Below, piece after piece: positions 14,889 to 22,481 of a stretch of DNA of 32,879 bases. The position numbers and the translations under genes are program-made. The notes beneath the pieces are model-generated. The model worked only from the letters and a program-made list of their open reading frames with translations, had not been told where the DNA came from and ran no database searches. Within the stretch, counting starts at the first letter, position 1, and each line of letters opens with the position of its first letter. Source of the DNA: Thermodesulfobacteriota bacterium (GTDB lineage Bacteria; Desulfobacterota; Deferrisomatia; Deferrisomatales; JACRMM01); the NCBI GenBank assembly GCA_040756475.1, contig JBFLZB010000030.1, forward strand, positions 1-32,879, in the 5' to 3' direction.

Positions 14889-15160
14889 CCGTCGACCCCT
14901 GGCTGGTGCTCGGCCTCGGCGCCCAGGGCCTCTTCACCGGACGGTTCCTCGTGCAGTGGGTAGCGAGCGAGCGAAAACGGCGCAGCACCATGCCCAAGGC
15001 GTTCTGGTACCTGTCCCTGGCCGGCAGCGCGCTCCTGCTGGTGTACGCGATCCATGTGCGCGACCCCGTGTTCGTCGTGGGCCAGTCTTTCGGGTTCGTG
15101 GTCTACGTGCGCAACCTAATGCTGTGGAAGAGTGAAGAGCCCCGTGCCGGGGTCGCGTGA
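14885..15160 (+). CDS. Lipid A biosynthesis N-terminal (LAB_N) domain membrane protein
   Basis: 91 residues, start ATG overlapping the previous stop (ATGA). Pattern GLGAQGLFTGRFLVQWVASE followed by RKRRSTMPKAFWYLSLAGSA and GQSFGFVVYVRNLMLW is the LAB_N domain, with about three membrane helices. These small proteins accompany DPM1-like and ArnT-like transferases and are thought to help translocate the lipid-linked sugar; that role is not proven. Confidence 0.88.
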   Translation: MTVDPWLVLGLGAQGLFTGRFLVQWVASERKRRSTMPKAFWYLSLAGSALLLVYAIHVRDPVFVVGQSFGFVVYVRNLMLWKSEEPRAGVA

Positions 15161-16958
15161 CGCGGGGGCGTCGGCCGACCCCGTTGCGCTCGAAGAGGTG
15201 CCCCGAAGAAACGCGGGTCCACCCGCGCCGCCCTGTGCCCTCCAGGCCGAAACCCACCCCGCGTCCCGACCCGAGTTGGAGCGGTTTGGGCGCTTTCTCG
15301 GCCGATACGACCTTCGCTCTGCGGGCCTCGTGGCGTTGCTTCTCGCGGCCCTGCTCAGCGGCCTTCCGGGGCAGGGGTTCTGGGGCATCCACGGGGAGGG
15401 TCGCCGCGCCGAGGTGGGGCGCGAGGTATACGAGGAAGGCCGGTGGCTCGTGCCGACCCTGCGGGGGGAGCCCTTCGTCACCAAGCCCCCGCTGCTCTAC
15501 TGGGCCATTGCCGGGACCTTCCGGCTCTCCGGCGGAGTAAGCGAGTTTCGGGCCCGCCTTCCCGGGGTCGCCGCTACGGCCGGGACGCTGCTCCTGGTGA
15601 TGGCCCTCGCCCGCGCCCTGGCGCTCCAACTCGCGGGCGGGGCAGGGCGGGGCTCTGGGGACTCGGGTCGTGCCGCCGAGAAGTGCGCCCGGGGGTACGG
15701 TTTGGCGGCCGGGCTTGCTTTTGCGGCCAACCCCCTGGTGCTGGGGATGGGGCGCCAGGCCGAGACGGAACCCCTGCTGCTCTTCTTCTCCACCCTGAGC
15801 GTGTACTGCTTTCTCAAGATCAGGCCCGGCCGGGATGGATCGTGGGGGGATCCGTGGCGTTTGCTGCTCGCGGTTTCCCTGACGGCGGGTTTCCTGGTCA
15901 AGGGCCCCCTGGGCTGGCTCTTCCCCCTCTTCGGCATCGGTACCTGGGAGGTGCTCTCCGGCGCGGGCGGCCGACGGCTGCGTTGGGTCGACGGCCTCTA
16001 CTTCCTGCTGGCCACGGCGATCCTGGCGCTGCCGTGGTTCGCCGCCGTCGCCCAGAGGGTGCCGGGGGCCGTGGAGACCTGGCTGGGGGAATCCGTGGCC
16101 CGGCTGGACCCCGAGTTCTCGACCCACCGGGAGCCGTTCTGGTACTACGTGCCGCGCATCGCCAGCTTCGGTCCGTGGGTGGTGCTCCTGCCGGCGCTGC
16201 TGTACGGGCTTCCGGGGGCCTGGCGTCGGCGAGACGTGCAGACCCTCTGGCCTCTTCTCTGGTTCCTCGTCGGGGTCGTCTTCCTGAGCCTGGCCACGAG
16301 CAAGCGCATCCACTATATGCTCTCGCTCGCCCCCGCCTACGCCCTGGGCGTCGCCCCCCTGCTTGCCCACGGCTTCGAAGCCTCGGCGCTGCGCCGCGGC
16401 TTGGCGAGGGGTTTGCGAGCGCTACTGTGGCTCCTTCCCGCGGGGCTGCTCGCGGCGGGGCTCTATCTCGGGATGGCGCAGCGATCCCTTGGCGCCGCGC
16501 AGACGGCCATTCTGGTCCTCTGTGCCGGAGGGATGGCATGCTATCTGTGGAGCGCGCGGCGCGCCTGCCTTCCCTGGGTTCTCGCCGCCGTGATGTGCGC
16601 ATCCGTTGCTGTGGCCGGGGTCGGAGTCCTGCCGGCGGTGGACGCCTACCGGTCGCCCCGGGCGTTCTTCGAGGAGGTCCGCGAGATCGTCGGGCCTTCC
16701 GCCCCGGTGTGGAACTGGCAGACCGATCGGCTCTCATCGAGCTTCTACCTGCGGCGCCACGTCCGGAACGTCGCGGACGTCGAGGCACTTCGGCAGGTCG
16801 CCCCCGAGGGGGCGTGGCTGTTCACCTCGGGCCACGGCGAGCCGTCCCTTCCCCTGGGCGCCGAGGTGGTCCACGTGAGGGAGTCGCAGGACCCGTTTCG
16901 CCCCCAACGGCGCCAGCGGTGGTTTCTGCTGCGCTGGTATCCGGAGGGAGGCGGCTGA
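15132..16958 (+). CDS. ArnT-like GT-C membrane glycosyltransferase
   Basis: 608 residues. After a ~60-residue hydrophilic N-terminus come roughly ten to twelve membrane helices. The first periplasmic loop has WGIHGEGRRAEVGREVYEEG and PTLRGEPFVTKPPLLYWAIA, the catalytic-loop pattern of the ArnT/PMT superfamily, which moves a sugar from a polyprenyl phosphate to lipid A or another acceptor. The soluble C-terminus (~515-608) resembles that of ArnT relatives. The start at GTG 15132 overlaps LAB_N by 29 bases and is uncertain. The sugar transferred cannot be told; arn genes for aminoarabinose synthesis are not nearby. Confidence 0.88.
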   Translation: MKSPVPGSRDAGASADPVALEEVPRRNAGPPAPPCALQAETHPASRPELERFGRFLGRYDLRSAGLVALLLAALLSGLPGQGFWGIHGEGRRAEVGREVYEEGRWLVPTLRGEPFVTKPPLLYWAIAGTFRLSGGVSEFRARLPGVAATAGTLLLVMALARALALQLAGGAGRGSGDSGRAAEKCARGYGLAAGLAFAANPLVLGMGRQAETEPLLLFFSTLSVYCFLKIRPGRDGSWGDPWRLLLAVSLTAGFLVKGPLGWLFPLFGIGTWEVLSGAGGRRLRWVDGLYFLLATAILALPWFAAVAQRVPGAVETWLGESVARLDPEFSTHREPFWYYVPRIASFGPWVVLLPALLYGLPGAWRRRDVQTLWPLLWFLVGVVFLSLATSKRIHYMLSLAPAYALGVAPLLAHGFEASALRRGLARGLRALLWLLPAGLLAAGLYLGMAQRSLGAAQTAILVLCAGGMACYLWSARRACLPWVLAAVMCASVAVAGVGVLPAVDAYRSPRAFFEEVREIVGPSAPVWNWQTDRLSSSFYLRRHVRNVADVEALRQVAPEGAWLFTSGHGEPSLPLGAEVVHVRESQDPFRPQRRQRWFLLRWYPEGGG

Positions 16959-17077
16959 GGCGGCTGCGCATGCTCGCCGAAGACGCAGCCCTCCGCCGTT
17001 GCGCCCATGCCTCGAGAGCTCCCCTTTCGTCCGGGCTTACGGCTCGTGCGCCCGTACCCAAGGGATAGGAGGCCGCC

Positions 17078-17755
17078 GTGCGACTCTTGATCGTCGAGGA
17101 CGACGTTGACCTCTCGGGAGCCCTGGCTCGAGGCTTTCGGGACGAGGGATTCGCGGTGGACCAGGCCTTCGACGGGCCCGACGGGCTGCACGCGGCCTTG
17201 GGTGGGGAGCACGACCTGGTGGTGCTCGACCTCATGCTGCCCGGCTTCGACGGCTTCCGGGTACTGCGGGAGCTGCGGGAGCGGGGCAACCGCGTGCCGG
17301 TGGTGTTCCTCACCGCCCGCCACGAGGTGGAGGACCGTATCCGGGGGCTGCAACTCGGCGGCGACGATTACCTGCCCAAGCCCTTTAGTTTCGAGGAGCT
17401 CCTGGCCCGGGTGCGGGCCGTGCTGCGCCGGGCCTCGGGAGTGGCGCAAAACCGCCTCCAGTGGGGACGCCTGCATCTCGATGTCGACGCCCATCGGGCT
17501 TCCTGGGGCGACACCGACGTTCCCCTGACGCCCAAGGAGTTCCAGCTCCTCGAAGCGCTCCTCCTCCAAAAGGGCAAGGTGCTCACCCGCACCCGCCTCA
17601 CACTGCACCTCTACGACGAGGCCTTCGAGAGCGACTCGAACGTGATCGACGTCCACGTGGCCCATCTGCGCCGCAAGATGCGGGCCGCCGGGGCAGACAA
17701 CGTGGTGGAGACCGTGCGCGGCGTGGGCTTCCGGGTGCCGGAGCGGCCGCGATGA
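17078..17755 (+). CDS. OmpR/PhoB-family response regulator
   Basis: 225 residues. Receiver domain: acidic pocket IVEDD (~5-9), phospho-acceptor Asp51 in VVLDLMLPG, Thr in VFLTARHE and Lys in YLPKPFSFEEL. C-terminal winged helix: PLTPKEFQLLEALLLQKGKV through VIDVHVAHLRRKM and TVRGVGFRVP. Start GTG with GGAGG upstream. It is followed by, and overlaps, its kinase gene. It probably activates the operon through the repeat at 14065-14084. Confidence 0.95.
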   Translation: MRLLIVEDDVDLSGALARGFRDEGFAVDQAFDGPDGLHAALGGEHDLVVLDLMLPGFDGFRVLRELRERGNRVPVVFLTARHEVEDRIRGLQLGGDDYLPKPFSFEELLARVRAVLRRASGVAQNRLQWGRLHLDVDAHRASWGDTDVPLTPKEFQLLEALLLQKGKVLTRTRLTLHLYDEAFESDSNVIDVHVAHLRRKMRAAGADNVVETVRGVGFRVPERPR

Positions 17756-19206
17756 GCTCCATCCGCCGGCGCATCCTCCTGCCCCTCCTGCCGCTCGTGG
17801 CCCTGGCTCTGCTGGTTACCGCCGGGGGCATCTACGGCTCGGTCCGCCGGGACTTGCTGGAGGCCCTCGATCGGGAGCTCTTGGTTCTCGCTCGGAGCGT
17901 GGGAGCGGCGGTGGAAGTGGAGCCGTGGGGCGAGGTGGAGCTCGAGTTGGAACTGTTGGAGGGCCTGGGCTTCGCATCCGAAGCGGACGGCCCGTTCTAC
18001 GTGATCCGCGACGCGGGTGGGGCGCTGGTGGCCGCGTCCCGCGATCCTGCTCCGGGACCTCATGCGGGCGAGGAGGAGGGCCCCTGGTTCGAGCAGGAGG
18101 TGCTGGGGGGGCGGACATACCGCCTGTGCACCTTGCGAGTCGAAAAGGCGCCCGAGGATGACGAGGTCGAGCGCCGGGGATGGCTCGCCGCAAATCCCGG
18201 CAGGGAAGTGCCCGAAGCGGGCCCGCAGCTCTTCTGGGTGACGGCCGGGCACCCCATGGACGGCCCCGAGGAGACCCTGCGCATGCTGCGCTATCGTCTC
18301 TATCTCGGTTTTGGAGCTCTTCTCGTGGTCCTGGCGGTGTTTCCCGCCTGGTTCGTCTCCCGGGCGCTCCAGGCCTTGCGCCGGCTCTCGGCAGAGGCCG
18401 ACGGGGTCGGCCCCCTGACCATCGAACGCCGCCTGGGGCAGCAGGGGCTCGATCGGGAGGTGGAGCCCCTGGTGGACGCCCTCAACCGGGCCCTCGACCG
18501 GCTGGCCGCTGCCTACGAGCGCCAGAAGCGGTTCACCGCCGACGCGGCCCACGAGCTTCGCACTCCCTTGAGCGCCCTGCGCGCCCAGTGCGAGGTTGTC
18601 CTGCGGCGCCCCCGGGAGCCCGCCGAGCTGCGGGAGTCTCTGGAGGCCGCCCACCGCACCGCCCTTCGCCTGGGGGAAATCGTGGAGAGCCTGCTGGCCC
18701 TGAGCCGGCTCGAGAACGGGGAGGAAAAGATGGACCGGGGCCCCGTGGACCTGGCTCAAGCGGCTCGGGAGGCGGTGCGCCTCAATGACGCCGCTGCCGA
18801 GGTCAAGGGGGTGGCGCTCACGGCTGACCTGCCGGAGTCGCTGCCGGCCGCCGGGCACCACGGCCTGCTGGTGGAGTGCCTCTCCAACCTGGTGGAAAAT
18901 GCCGTGCGCTACACGCCGGCCGGGGGCTCGGTTCGGGTCGGGGGCGCCGCGGCCCCCTCGCCCCGGATCGTCGTGGAGGACACGGGAGTGGGCATCCCCG
19001 CGGAAGACCAGGCCCGGATCTTCGATCGCTTTTATCGGGTGGACAAGGCCCGGTCCCGGGCGGAGGGCGGCACCGGGTTGGGTCTGGCCATCGCCCGGGA
19101 GATCGCCCGGCTGCACGGCGGTGAGGTCACGGTGAAGAGCCAGGCCGGGAAAGGAAGCCGGTTCGAGGTGTCGCTGCCGGCCGCCCCGGAAGCCTTCCGG
19201 AGATGA
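17752..19206 (+). CDS. Sensor histidine kinase
   Basis: 484 residues, ATGA overlap with the regulator gene. Membrane helix ~8-27, a periplasmic sensor region ~28-180 rich in Glu/Asp, a second helix ~182-204, HAMP linker, then the dimerisation domain with His267 in FTADAAHELRTPLSALRAQC and the ATPase with NLVENAVRYTP, DTGVGIP and GTGLGLAIA. The acidic periplasmic domain (for example EVELELELLEG and ~134-142) recalls metal or cationic-peptide sensors such as PmrB/PhoQ, but no ExxE iron motif can be asserted. It probably controls the upstream envelope modification genes. Confidence 0.95.
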   Translation: MSSIRRRILLPLLPLVALALLVTAGGIYGSVRRDLLEALDRELLVLARSVGAAVEVEPWGEVELELELLEGLGFASEADGPFYVIRDAGGALVAASRDPAPGPHAGEEEGPWFEQEVLGGRTYRLCTLRVEKAPEDDEVERRGWLAANPGREVPEAGPQLFWVTAGHPMDGPEETLRMLRYRLYLGFGALLVVLAVFPAWFVSRALQALRRLSAEADGVGPLTIERRLGQQGLDREVEPLVDALNRALDRLAAAYERQKRFTADAAHELRTPLSALRAQCEVVLRRPREPAELRESLEAAHRTALRLGEIVESLLALSRLENGEEKMDRGPVDLAQAAREAVRLNDAAAEVKGVALTADLPESLPAAGHHGLLVECLSNLVENAVRYTPAGGSVRVGGAAAPSPRIVVEDTGVGIPAEDQARIFDRFYRVDKARSRAEGGTGLGLAIAREIARLHGGEVTVKSQAGKGSRFEVSLPAAPEAFRR

Positions 19207-19222
19207 GCCATGGGGCTGCGCT

Positions 19223-19351
19223 CGGGTCGTGGAAGCCGGTGGAGATCACCCAGACCTCCGGGAGGTGTTCCCGATACCGGGTCCAACCGCACACGGCCAT
19301 CACGGCCGCGGCCTCCAGATCCTCGAACCCTGGCAGAGGAACAAGAACACG
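19223..19351 (-). pseudogene. DJ-1/PfpI-like N-terminal remnant
   Basis: Minus-strand frame with RVLVPLPGFEDLEAAAVMAV, then CGWTRYREHLPEVWVISTGF. It resembles the first strand, GFE(D/E)xEA helix and second strand of the DJ-1/PfpI superfamily. No start codon is in place, and after about 43 residues the frame runs antisense into the kinase gene; the catalytic cysteine half is gone. It lies just downstream of the selenoprotein, in the same direction, so it may once have been its operon partner. Confidence 0.45.
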
Positions 19352-19404
19352 TGGGGTGGTTGCGTGACACCCGTCCCGCGAGTCGACCGGGCCGCGCAGC
19401 CTGT

Positions 19405-19421
19405 GTGCTTCGCCGAAGCAC
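19405..19421 (-). terminator. Hairpin after the selenoprotein gene
   Basis: Stem GTGCTTC/GAAGCAC (7 bp) with a GGC loop (on the minus strand), starting 13 bases after the TGA at 19435-19437, between two convergent genes. No T-run. Confidence 0.4.
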
Positions 19422-19434
19422 CGGGTCAGCGGCC

Positions 19435-20439
19435 TCAGGTGGCGCCCGGAGCGTGGGGCGCCTCGGGCTTCTTCGGGCTCGCCGCAGACGCGGCTCCCGG
19501 GCCCCTCATCTTGTCGAACAGGAGCCGGGTCTTGTAGGCCACCACGCTCATCGCGATGGCTGCCGCCGCCTCCATCTCCTCGTCGCTGGCGCCGTTCTCC
19601 CTCGCGACCGCGAGGCTCCAGTCGGTTCAGAGCTCGCACCCGCCGGCGAGGGAGGCGGTGAGGAACAAAAGGCCCCTGGTCTTGCCGTCGAGCACCGCGC
19701 TCTGGTGGGTGGCGTCGAAGAACTCCTGGAACTTGTCCATGGGCTGGATCATGCCGACCTCCTCCGGAGGCACGAAGGCCCCCTCCGCGTTGCACCGCAG
19801 CGTCACCACGTATAGGTCTCGCGGCTGGCTTCCCTCCTCGACGCGGTCCACGGCGAGAATCTCATAGCCTTGTGCCAGACGGCGAATCTTCTCCTCGCTG
19901 AAGAAGTGCACGACGAACCCCCCCGCCTCGTAGAGCCCTTCTCCCAGATGCGTGCCTGCCCCGAAGTACTTGTCGTGGTCGCTGCGCACGGAGTAGAGCA
20001 CGAGCCCCCCCGGCTTCAGTACCCGGTGGATCTCCCGCAGGGCGAAGGAGATCTCGGCCTCGGTGAGCTCCATACACAGGAGCATGTGGGAGTAACAGGC
20101 GTCGAAGGATCCGTCGGGATAGGGGAGCGGCCGGCGCACGTCGTGGAGCTGGGCTGCGACCCGGTCCGCAAGCCCCCGGGCCCGGATGTGGCCCGTCATC
20201 TCGGCCAGCGCCTGGTCCGAGTAATCCAGGGCCGCGACGCGCAGCCCCTGGTCCACGAACCACAGGGTATCCCGGCCCTGGCCGAAGCCGAGCTCCAGGA
20301 CGGCCTTCACGCCCTCCCGGCGGAACAAGGCCAGGGCTCGCCGGGCACACGCGCTGGGTCCTTCTCCAAAAAAGGAGGTCGTTCGGGCGTAGACCTCGCT
20401 CCAGTGCCCTCGCTGTTCGACCTCCGGTTGTCTCGGCAC
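19435..20439 (-). CDS. Probable selenoprotein: SAM methyltransferase fused to AhpD/CMD-like domain (CxxU)
   Basis: 334 residues if the in-frame TGA at 19627-19629 is read as selenocysteine 271. Residues ~10-215 are a class I methyltransferase: VLELGFGQGRDT (SAM-binding, ~47-58), AALDYS, PDGSFDACYSHMLL and IHRVLKPGGLVLYSVR. Residues ~232-310 match the AhpD/carboxymuconolactone decarboxylase fold: MDKFQEFFDATHQS, KTRGLLFLTASLAGG, then Cys268-Glu-Leu-Sec271, then ARENGASDEEMEAAAAIAMS and AYKTRLLFDKM. The UGA occupies the second cysteine of the redox CxxC. In the 40 codons after it, 39 end in G or C, like the rest of the gene, and a SECIS-like hairpin follows at the right distance. Start GTG 20439 has GGAAGG upstream; a longer frame from 20613 has no homology. 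Substrate unknown. The His four residues after the motif in typical AhpD is Ser here. Confidence 0.8.
19600..19615 (-). promoter_or_regulatory. Putative bacterial SECIS element
   Basis: On the mRNA, CCUCGC-GGUC-GCGAGG: a perfect 6-bp stem with a four-base loop beginning GG, placed 11 bases after the UGA so that the loop starts 18 bases after it. Bacterial SECIS elements have a G in the first two loop positions, 16-37 bases from UGA. The loop GGUC resembles the SelB-contact loop of fdhF. Confidence 0.7.
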
Positions 20440-20702
20440 CGATCTTCCTTCCTGGAGCTCCCCACGCGGCGGGGCGGCCCGTGCAGCACGACTCCTGCGG
20501 GGGCGGACGAAGCTGCCGCCCCATCCTACCGGGTCGAGGGAGGTGGGTCGAGTCGGGAACGGGGCAGGGCCGCTCCGTCGGGCGAAATTCTTCTTTCTGC
20601 CTCGTCTCTCCAAGCGTGCGGGCCGACCCCCGTTGGGCGGCCGGCCGCAGCCCTCCCGGCGGCGGGCTTGCCGGGCGGCGGAAGTCCGCTACTGTGGGGG
20701 CC

Positions 20703-21203
20703 ATGCGTGCGGCAGCCGTTCTGGTGACTCTGTGCCTTGCCCTCGCCCCCTGGCCCGCCGCCGGGGGCTGGGAAGCCTCCGGCTTCAGCCACCGGCCCGT
20801 CTTCGTGGACCCCCACCTGGGGGGGTGGGCGGCGCCCCTGGAGACCCTGTGCTTCCAGGCCGGGGGCGGGGAGCTGTATTACGTGGCGGGGGTCTTTCTC
20901 GGCGAAGGGAAGACCCTGGCGCTGGTGTCCCGCTCCAAGCTGACCCTGCGCCAGGTGGAGCAGAGAGCCCTCCAGGCCTACGCCGGCCGCCTGGCGCGGG
21001 ACCTGGCTCCCAGCGTGTCCGCCATGGAGGGCCGGGGCATGGTCGAGCGCGTCGTCCTGCTTTTCTACGCCACGGCGCTCTCCGGAAACCTGCTCCGGCT
21101 CGAGCTGTGGGAAGCCGAGGTGCCGGCCCGCGCCCTGGCGCAACAGGGCGCCGTCGCCCTGCGGCTCGCGGAGCGTCGCGCCGCGCCGGCACTGACCCCG
21201 TGA
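20703..21203 (+). CDS. Secreted protein of unknown function
   Basis: 166 residues with signal peptide MRAAAVLVTLCLALAPWPAA. The mature part has one cysteine (ETLCFQAGG) and a helical middle (SKLTLRQVEQRALQAYAGRL). No family recognised. The ribosome binding site is weak (GGGGG two bases before ATG). It is divergent from the selenoprotein gene, about 260 bases away, and followed by the cupredoxin lipoprotein 68 bases downstream. Confidence 0.65.
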   Translation: MRAAAVLVTLCLALAPWPAAGGWEASGFSHRPVFVDPHLGGWAAPLETLCFQAGGGELYYVAGVFLGEGKTLALVSRSKLTLRQVEQRALQAYAGRLARDLAPSVSAMEGRGMVERVVLLFYATALSGNLLRLELWEAEVPARALAQQGAVALRLAERRAAPALTP

Positions 21204-21271
21204 TCCGCGGGATTTCGATCGTCCTGCCCGAGGGGAAGGGTCCGAGGCGGTCACGAATGAGGAGGACATAC

Positions 21272-21754
21272 ATGCACCGGTCCGTTCGGCTCCCCGGCCC
21301 GTGGGTCCTCGCTGGGCTCCTGTTCCTCGCGCTCGGGTGCGCGCCGCGGGGCTACGTGGTGGAACCCTCGTCCTGGGTGGAGACGGCGGACTGGTCCCGG
21401 GCCGAGCGGGTCCGGGTGGAAGTGACGGAGCACGGTTTCGCGCCGCAGGTGCTCACCCTGCGGGAAGGGAAAGCCTATCTGCTGGAGATCGCCAATGCCG
21501 GGAGCGAGCCCCACGCCTTTGCCGCTCCCGACTTCTTTCGCGCCGTGGCACTGCGGGAGGTCCGGGTGGTGGGCGCGGCCTCCCTGGATGCGTCGCGCTT
21601 CTCTGTGGTGCGGGTGGAACCGGGGCAGACGGTGGTGACCTCCCTCGTGGCGGTGCGGCCCGACGACTACCCGGTGGTCTGCACCGTCTCCGGGCACCGG
21701 GAGCGGGGGATGTCAGGGGCGCTGCGCATCCTGCCCAAAGCCAAGGCGCCCTAA
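21272..21754 (+). CDS. Cupredoxin-like lipoprotein
   Basis: 160 residues. Signal peptide with lipobox LALGC (Cys ~23). A cupredoxin domain follows: VEVTEHGFAPQVLTLREGKA, IANAGSEPHAFAAP and VVCTVSGHRERGM. The His of EPHAF with Cys, His and Met of the C-x(4)-H-x(4)-M pattern is a complete set of type 1 copper ligands, so it probably binds copper and carries electrons in the periplasm. The ATG at 21272 has GGAGG six bases upstream and was preferred over ATG 21257. Confidence 0.82.
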   Translation: MHRSVRLPGPWVLAGLLFLALGCAPRGYVVEPSSWVETADWSRAERVRVEVTEHGFAPQVLTLREGKAYLLEIANAGSEPHAFAAPDFFRAVALREVRVVGAASLDASRFSVVRVEPGQTVVTSLVAVRPDDYPVVCTVSGHRERGMSGALRILPKAKAP

Positions 21755-22338
21755 TCCCCGCGCCCCTCCGGGTTCCCCTCCAGGCCGAGTTCGGCGGCCA
21801 CGGCCCGCATCCCCTCGATGGTGTCCGCGATGAGGTCCGAGAGCTCCACGCCGAGCATCTCGGCCCCGTTCTCGATGACCGAGCGGTCCACCCCGGCGGC
21901 GAACGCCTTGTCCTTCCACTTCTTCTTCACGCTCTTCACCGGCAGATCGAGCACGCTCTTCGAGGGCCGCACCAGGGCCGCGGCCGCTACCAGGCCCGTG
22001 AGCTCGTCCACCGCGTAGAGGGTCTTCTCCAGGTCGGTGCGGGGCTCCACGTCGGAGCACAAGCCCCACCCGTGGGCCAGAACGGCGCGGATGTGCTCCT
22101 CGGCCCACCCGGCCTCCCGTAGGATGGCGGGGGCATGGCGCAGGTGCTCCTCGGGGTAGCGCTCGTAGTCCACGTCGTGGACGAGCCCGATGGCGCCCCA
22201 CAGCTCCTCGTCCTCGCCGCGCTTTCGGGCCGCATGGCGCATCACGGCCTCCACCGCCAGGGCGTGGCGCAGCAGGTTCTCGCTCTTCACGTGTTGGGTC
22301 AGCACCCGCCAGGCCTCGTCCCGCGTAGGTCCGCTCAT
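21751..22338 (-). CDS. HD-domain phosphohydrolase
   Basis: 195 residues. HD metal motif: His in LLRHALAVEAVMRH (~24), His-Asp in IGLVHDVDYERYP (~54-55), and later LYAVDELTGLV with Asp (~111), a full H-HD-D set. This family (often annotated as HDIG domain) hydrolyses phosphate esters of nucleotides; the substrate here is unknown. GGGAGGAG precedes the ATG. It converges with the cupredoxin gene, overlapping its end by four bases. Confidence 0.88.
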   Translation of the reverse strand: MSGPTRDEAWRVLTQHVKSENLLRHALAVEAVMRHAARKRGEDEELWGAIGLVHDVDYERYPEEHLRHAPAILREAGWAEEHIRAVLAHGWGLCSDVEPRTDLEKTLYAVDELTGLVAAAALVRPSKSVLDLPVKSVKKKWKDKAFAAGVDRSVIENGAEMLGVELSDLIADTIEGMRAVAAELGLEGNPEGRGD

Positions 22339-22481
22339 GGTTGCTCCTCCCTCTTGCGGGGGGCCTCATTCCCGCCCCAGCTCCCTGTCTCGTTTCGAGA
22401 TGTGCGCTTCGGTCTCATGCCCTTCCCTGCTTGTCCCCCGCGCGAGCCTCCGCTAGCATCGCGGCCTCTACCGGAGACCCC

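Noticed and set aside
14166-19206. Naming the two-component system pmrAB or the transferase arnT
   Set aside because: The context is similar, but no residue-level signature fixes the signal or the sugar, and aminoarabinose synthesis genes are absent.
19627-20613. Methyltransferase ending at the TGA at 19627 and starting at 20613
   Set aside because: The end falls inside a CMD domain that continues in frame with strong coding bias and a SECIS-like hairpin; the first 58 codons lack homology while GTG 20439 has a good ribosome binding site.
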